This document shows positions 5,018 to 5,852 of a stretch of DNA of 5,852 nt, one piece after another (position 1 is the first letter of the stretch; each line of letters starts with the position of its first letter). Source of the DNA: VRUE01 sp046733275 (GTDB lineage: Bacteria > Actinomycetota > Thermoleophilia > Solirubrobacterales > 70-9); NCBI GenBank assembly GCA_046733275.1, contig JBKPOW010000051.1, positions 1 through 5,852 on the forward strand, written 5' to 3'. A model generated the notes under the pieces. The model was not told the DNA's origin. It was given only the letters and a program-made list of their open reading frames with translations, and ran no database searches. The position numbers were made by a program, and so were the translations under genes.

Positions 5018-5852
5018 TTACCAGGCGCGCTCGATCAGCTCGCGCAGCTCGCCTCCGCTCGGGGGCTCCGGCGTGAACGCCAGCTCGGGGCGTTGGAGCA
5101 TCGCTTCGATTGCCTGGTCGAGCTTGCCGCGGTCCGCATCGAGGTCGCCCAAGCCAGGCGGGTTGCCGCCCAGCTCCAGGACTCGGGCTTCGATCTCGGC
5201 GGGCTCGGAGGCGATCGCCTCCGCCAGCGCCGCGAGCTCGGTCGGGGCGCGGGGCACCATGAAGGCCATCGCCCGCGGCAGGATCGCGGCGTTGGTCTCG
5301 GCGTGGGGCGTGCCGCAGATGCGGACCAGGGTCTGGCAGATGACGTGGTGCAGGCCGAAGGCGGCGGAGTCGATCGCGTAGGCGCAGAGCAGCGAACCCT
5401 CGGCGAGAGCGGCGCGGTCTCGCTCCGCCGGCGCTTGGTCGAGCGCGGCCGCGATCAGGGCGGCGCCGCGCAGGGCGGTCATCGTCGAGACCGGGTTGGC
5501 GAAGGGCGTGTAGAGCGAGTCGGCGCCGTGGGCGAGGCTGTTCATCGCGCTGGCGCGCAGCGCCGCCTCGGGCTGGCTCGTCATCGCCCGCGGGTCGGCG
5601 ATCGCCAACTGCGGCCGCGTCATCGCCCGCACGCGCGACTCGGCTCCGGCCGGCAGGCGGTGGAAGCCGGTGATCTCGGCGCCGGAGAGCGTCGTCGGGA
5701 TCGCCGCGACGCGGGCGCCGCTGACCGCGGCCACCGCCTTGGCGGTGTCGATCACGCGACCGCCGCCGAGGGCGACCAACTGGGGTGCCCGCGCGCGCTC
5801 AAGCAGCGCGGCGGCGGCGTCGGGGACCTGCCCCGGCGGGACGGCGTGGACC
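5018..5852 (-). CDS. Iron-containing alcohol dehydrogenase / maleylacetate reductase-like protein, C-terminal fragment
   Basis: The frame stays open from the right window edge to TAA at 5020-5018, giving 277-278 visible residues; about 70-80 N-terminal residues of a usual 350 are missing. An apparent start (TTG at 5779-5777) is internal, since the family pattern continues upstream of it. Counting from the edge, visible motifs are VALGGGRVIDTAKAVAA (26-42, the nucleotide-binding G-G-G-S-x-x-D loop), AIPTTLSGAEIT (50-61), NSLAHGADSLYTPFANPVS (104-122), FGLHHVICQ (165-173) and GTPHAETNAAILPR (180-193). These fit the Fe-ADH superfamily (PF00465), closest in pattern to maleylacetate reductases, which reduce maleylacetate to 3-oxoadipate in aromatic-ring degradation using NAD(P)H. 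No other aromatic-degradation gene is in view, so substrate is uncertain. Two usual metal-ligand positions appear changed (Asn for Asp in the A-H-G-A-D region, Gln in I-C-Q where His is common). It lies 30 bases upstream of the PlsC-GpsA gene, same strand. Confidence 0.87.
   Translation of the reverse strand, partial: VHAVPPGQVPDAAAALLERARAPQLVALGGGRVIDTAKAVAAVSGARVAAIPTTLSGAEITGFHRLPAGAESRVRAMTRPQLAIADPRAMTSQPEAALRASAMNSLAHGADSLYTPFANPVSTMTALRGAALIAAALDQAPAERDRAALAEGSLLCAYAIDSAAFGLHHVICQTLVRICGTPHAETNAAILPRAMAFMVPRAPTELAALAEAIASEPAEIEARVLELGGNPPGLGDLDADRGKLDQAIEAMLQRPELAFTPEPPSGGELRELIERAW

Overview
The window is a compact, very GC-rich bacterial chromosome segment, by eye around 70% G+C, with C/G strongly preferred in third codon positions. 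Gene content points to a high-GC actinobacterium. A Thermoleophilia/Solirubrobacterales-type organism is my best guess, from the style of the rhomboid, the signal-less cobalamin-binding protein and the PlsC/GpsA pairing; this is inference, not proof. I see no tRNA, rRNA, CRISPR, insertion sequence or phage gene. There is no intergenic gap longer than about 110 bases.

Left part (1-2392). A CNNM/DUF21 (HlyC/CorC-type) membrane protein gene runs leftward off the window edge. It is divergent from a cytosolic-looking cobalamin-binding/periplasmic-binding-fold protein (356-1255, +). That gene converges, with only 15 bases between stop codons, on a rhomboid intramembrane protease with an N-terminal cysteine-rich zinc-binding module (1271-2086, -). 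A very small DUF4383-like membrane protein (2117-2359, +) diverges from the rhomboid across a 30-base gap. It appears truncated by an in-frame TAG. Its frame would otherwise run to 2392, where a CTAG gives stop codons on both strands.

Right part (2389-5852). Four leftward genes are packed like an operon, read from the right edge: an iron-containing alcohol dehydrogenase/maleylacetate reductase-like enzyme (N-terminus outside the window); a single 555-residue polypeptide joining a PlsC-type acyltransferase to a GpsA-type glycerol-3-phosphate dehydrogenase; an ECF sigma factor; and a 115-residue single-span membrane protein whose start overlaps the sigma gene by 8 bases. Gaps are 30, 30 and -8 bases, so co-transcription is likely. 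GpsA makes sn-glycerol-3-phosphate and PlsC makes phosphatidate, so the fusion joins two non-consecutive steps of phospholipid synthesis. The sigma factor and its small membrane partner resemble a sigma/anti-sigma pair, though the partner has no recognised anti-sigma motif.

The points most worth a second look are the PlsC-GpsA fusion, the unrecognised membrane partner of the sigma factor, the interrupted DUF4383 gene with its shared CTAG stop, the inverted repeat over the rhomboid start codon, and altered metal-ligand positions in the dehydrogenase. I do not see a clearly new multi-gene system; most genes are ordinary members of known families.
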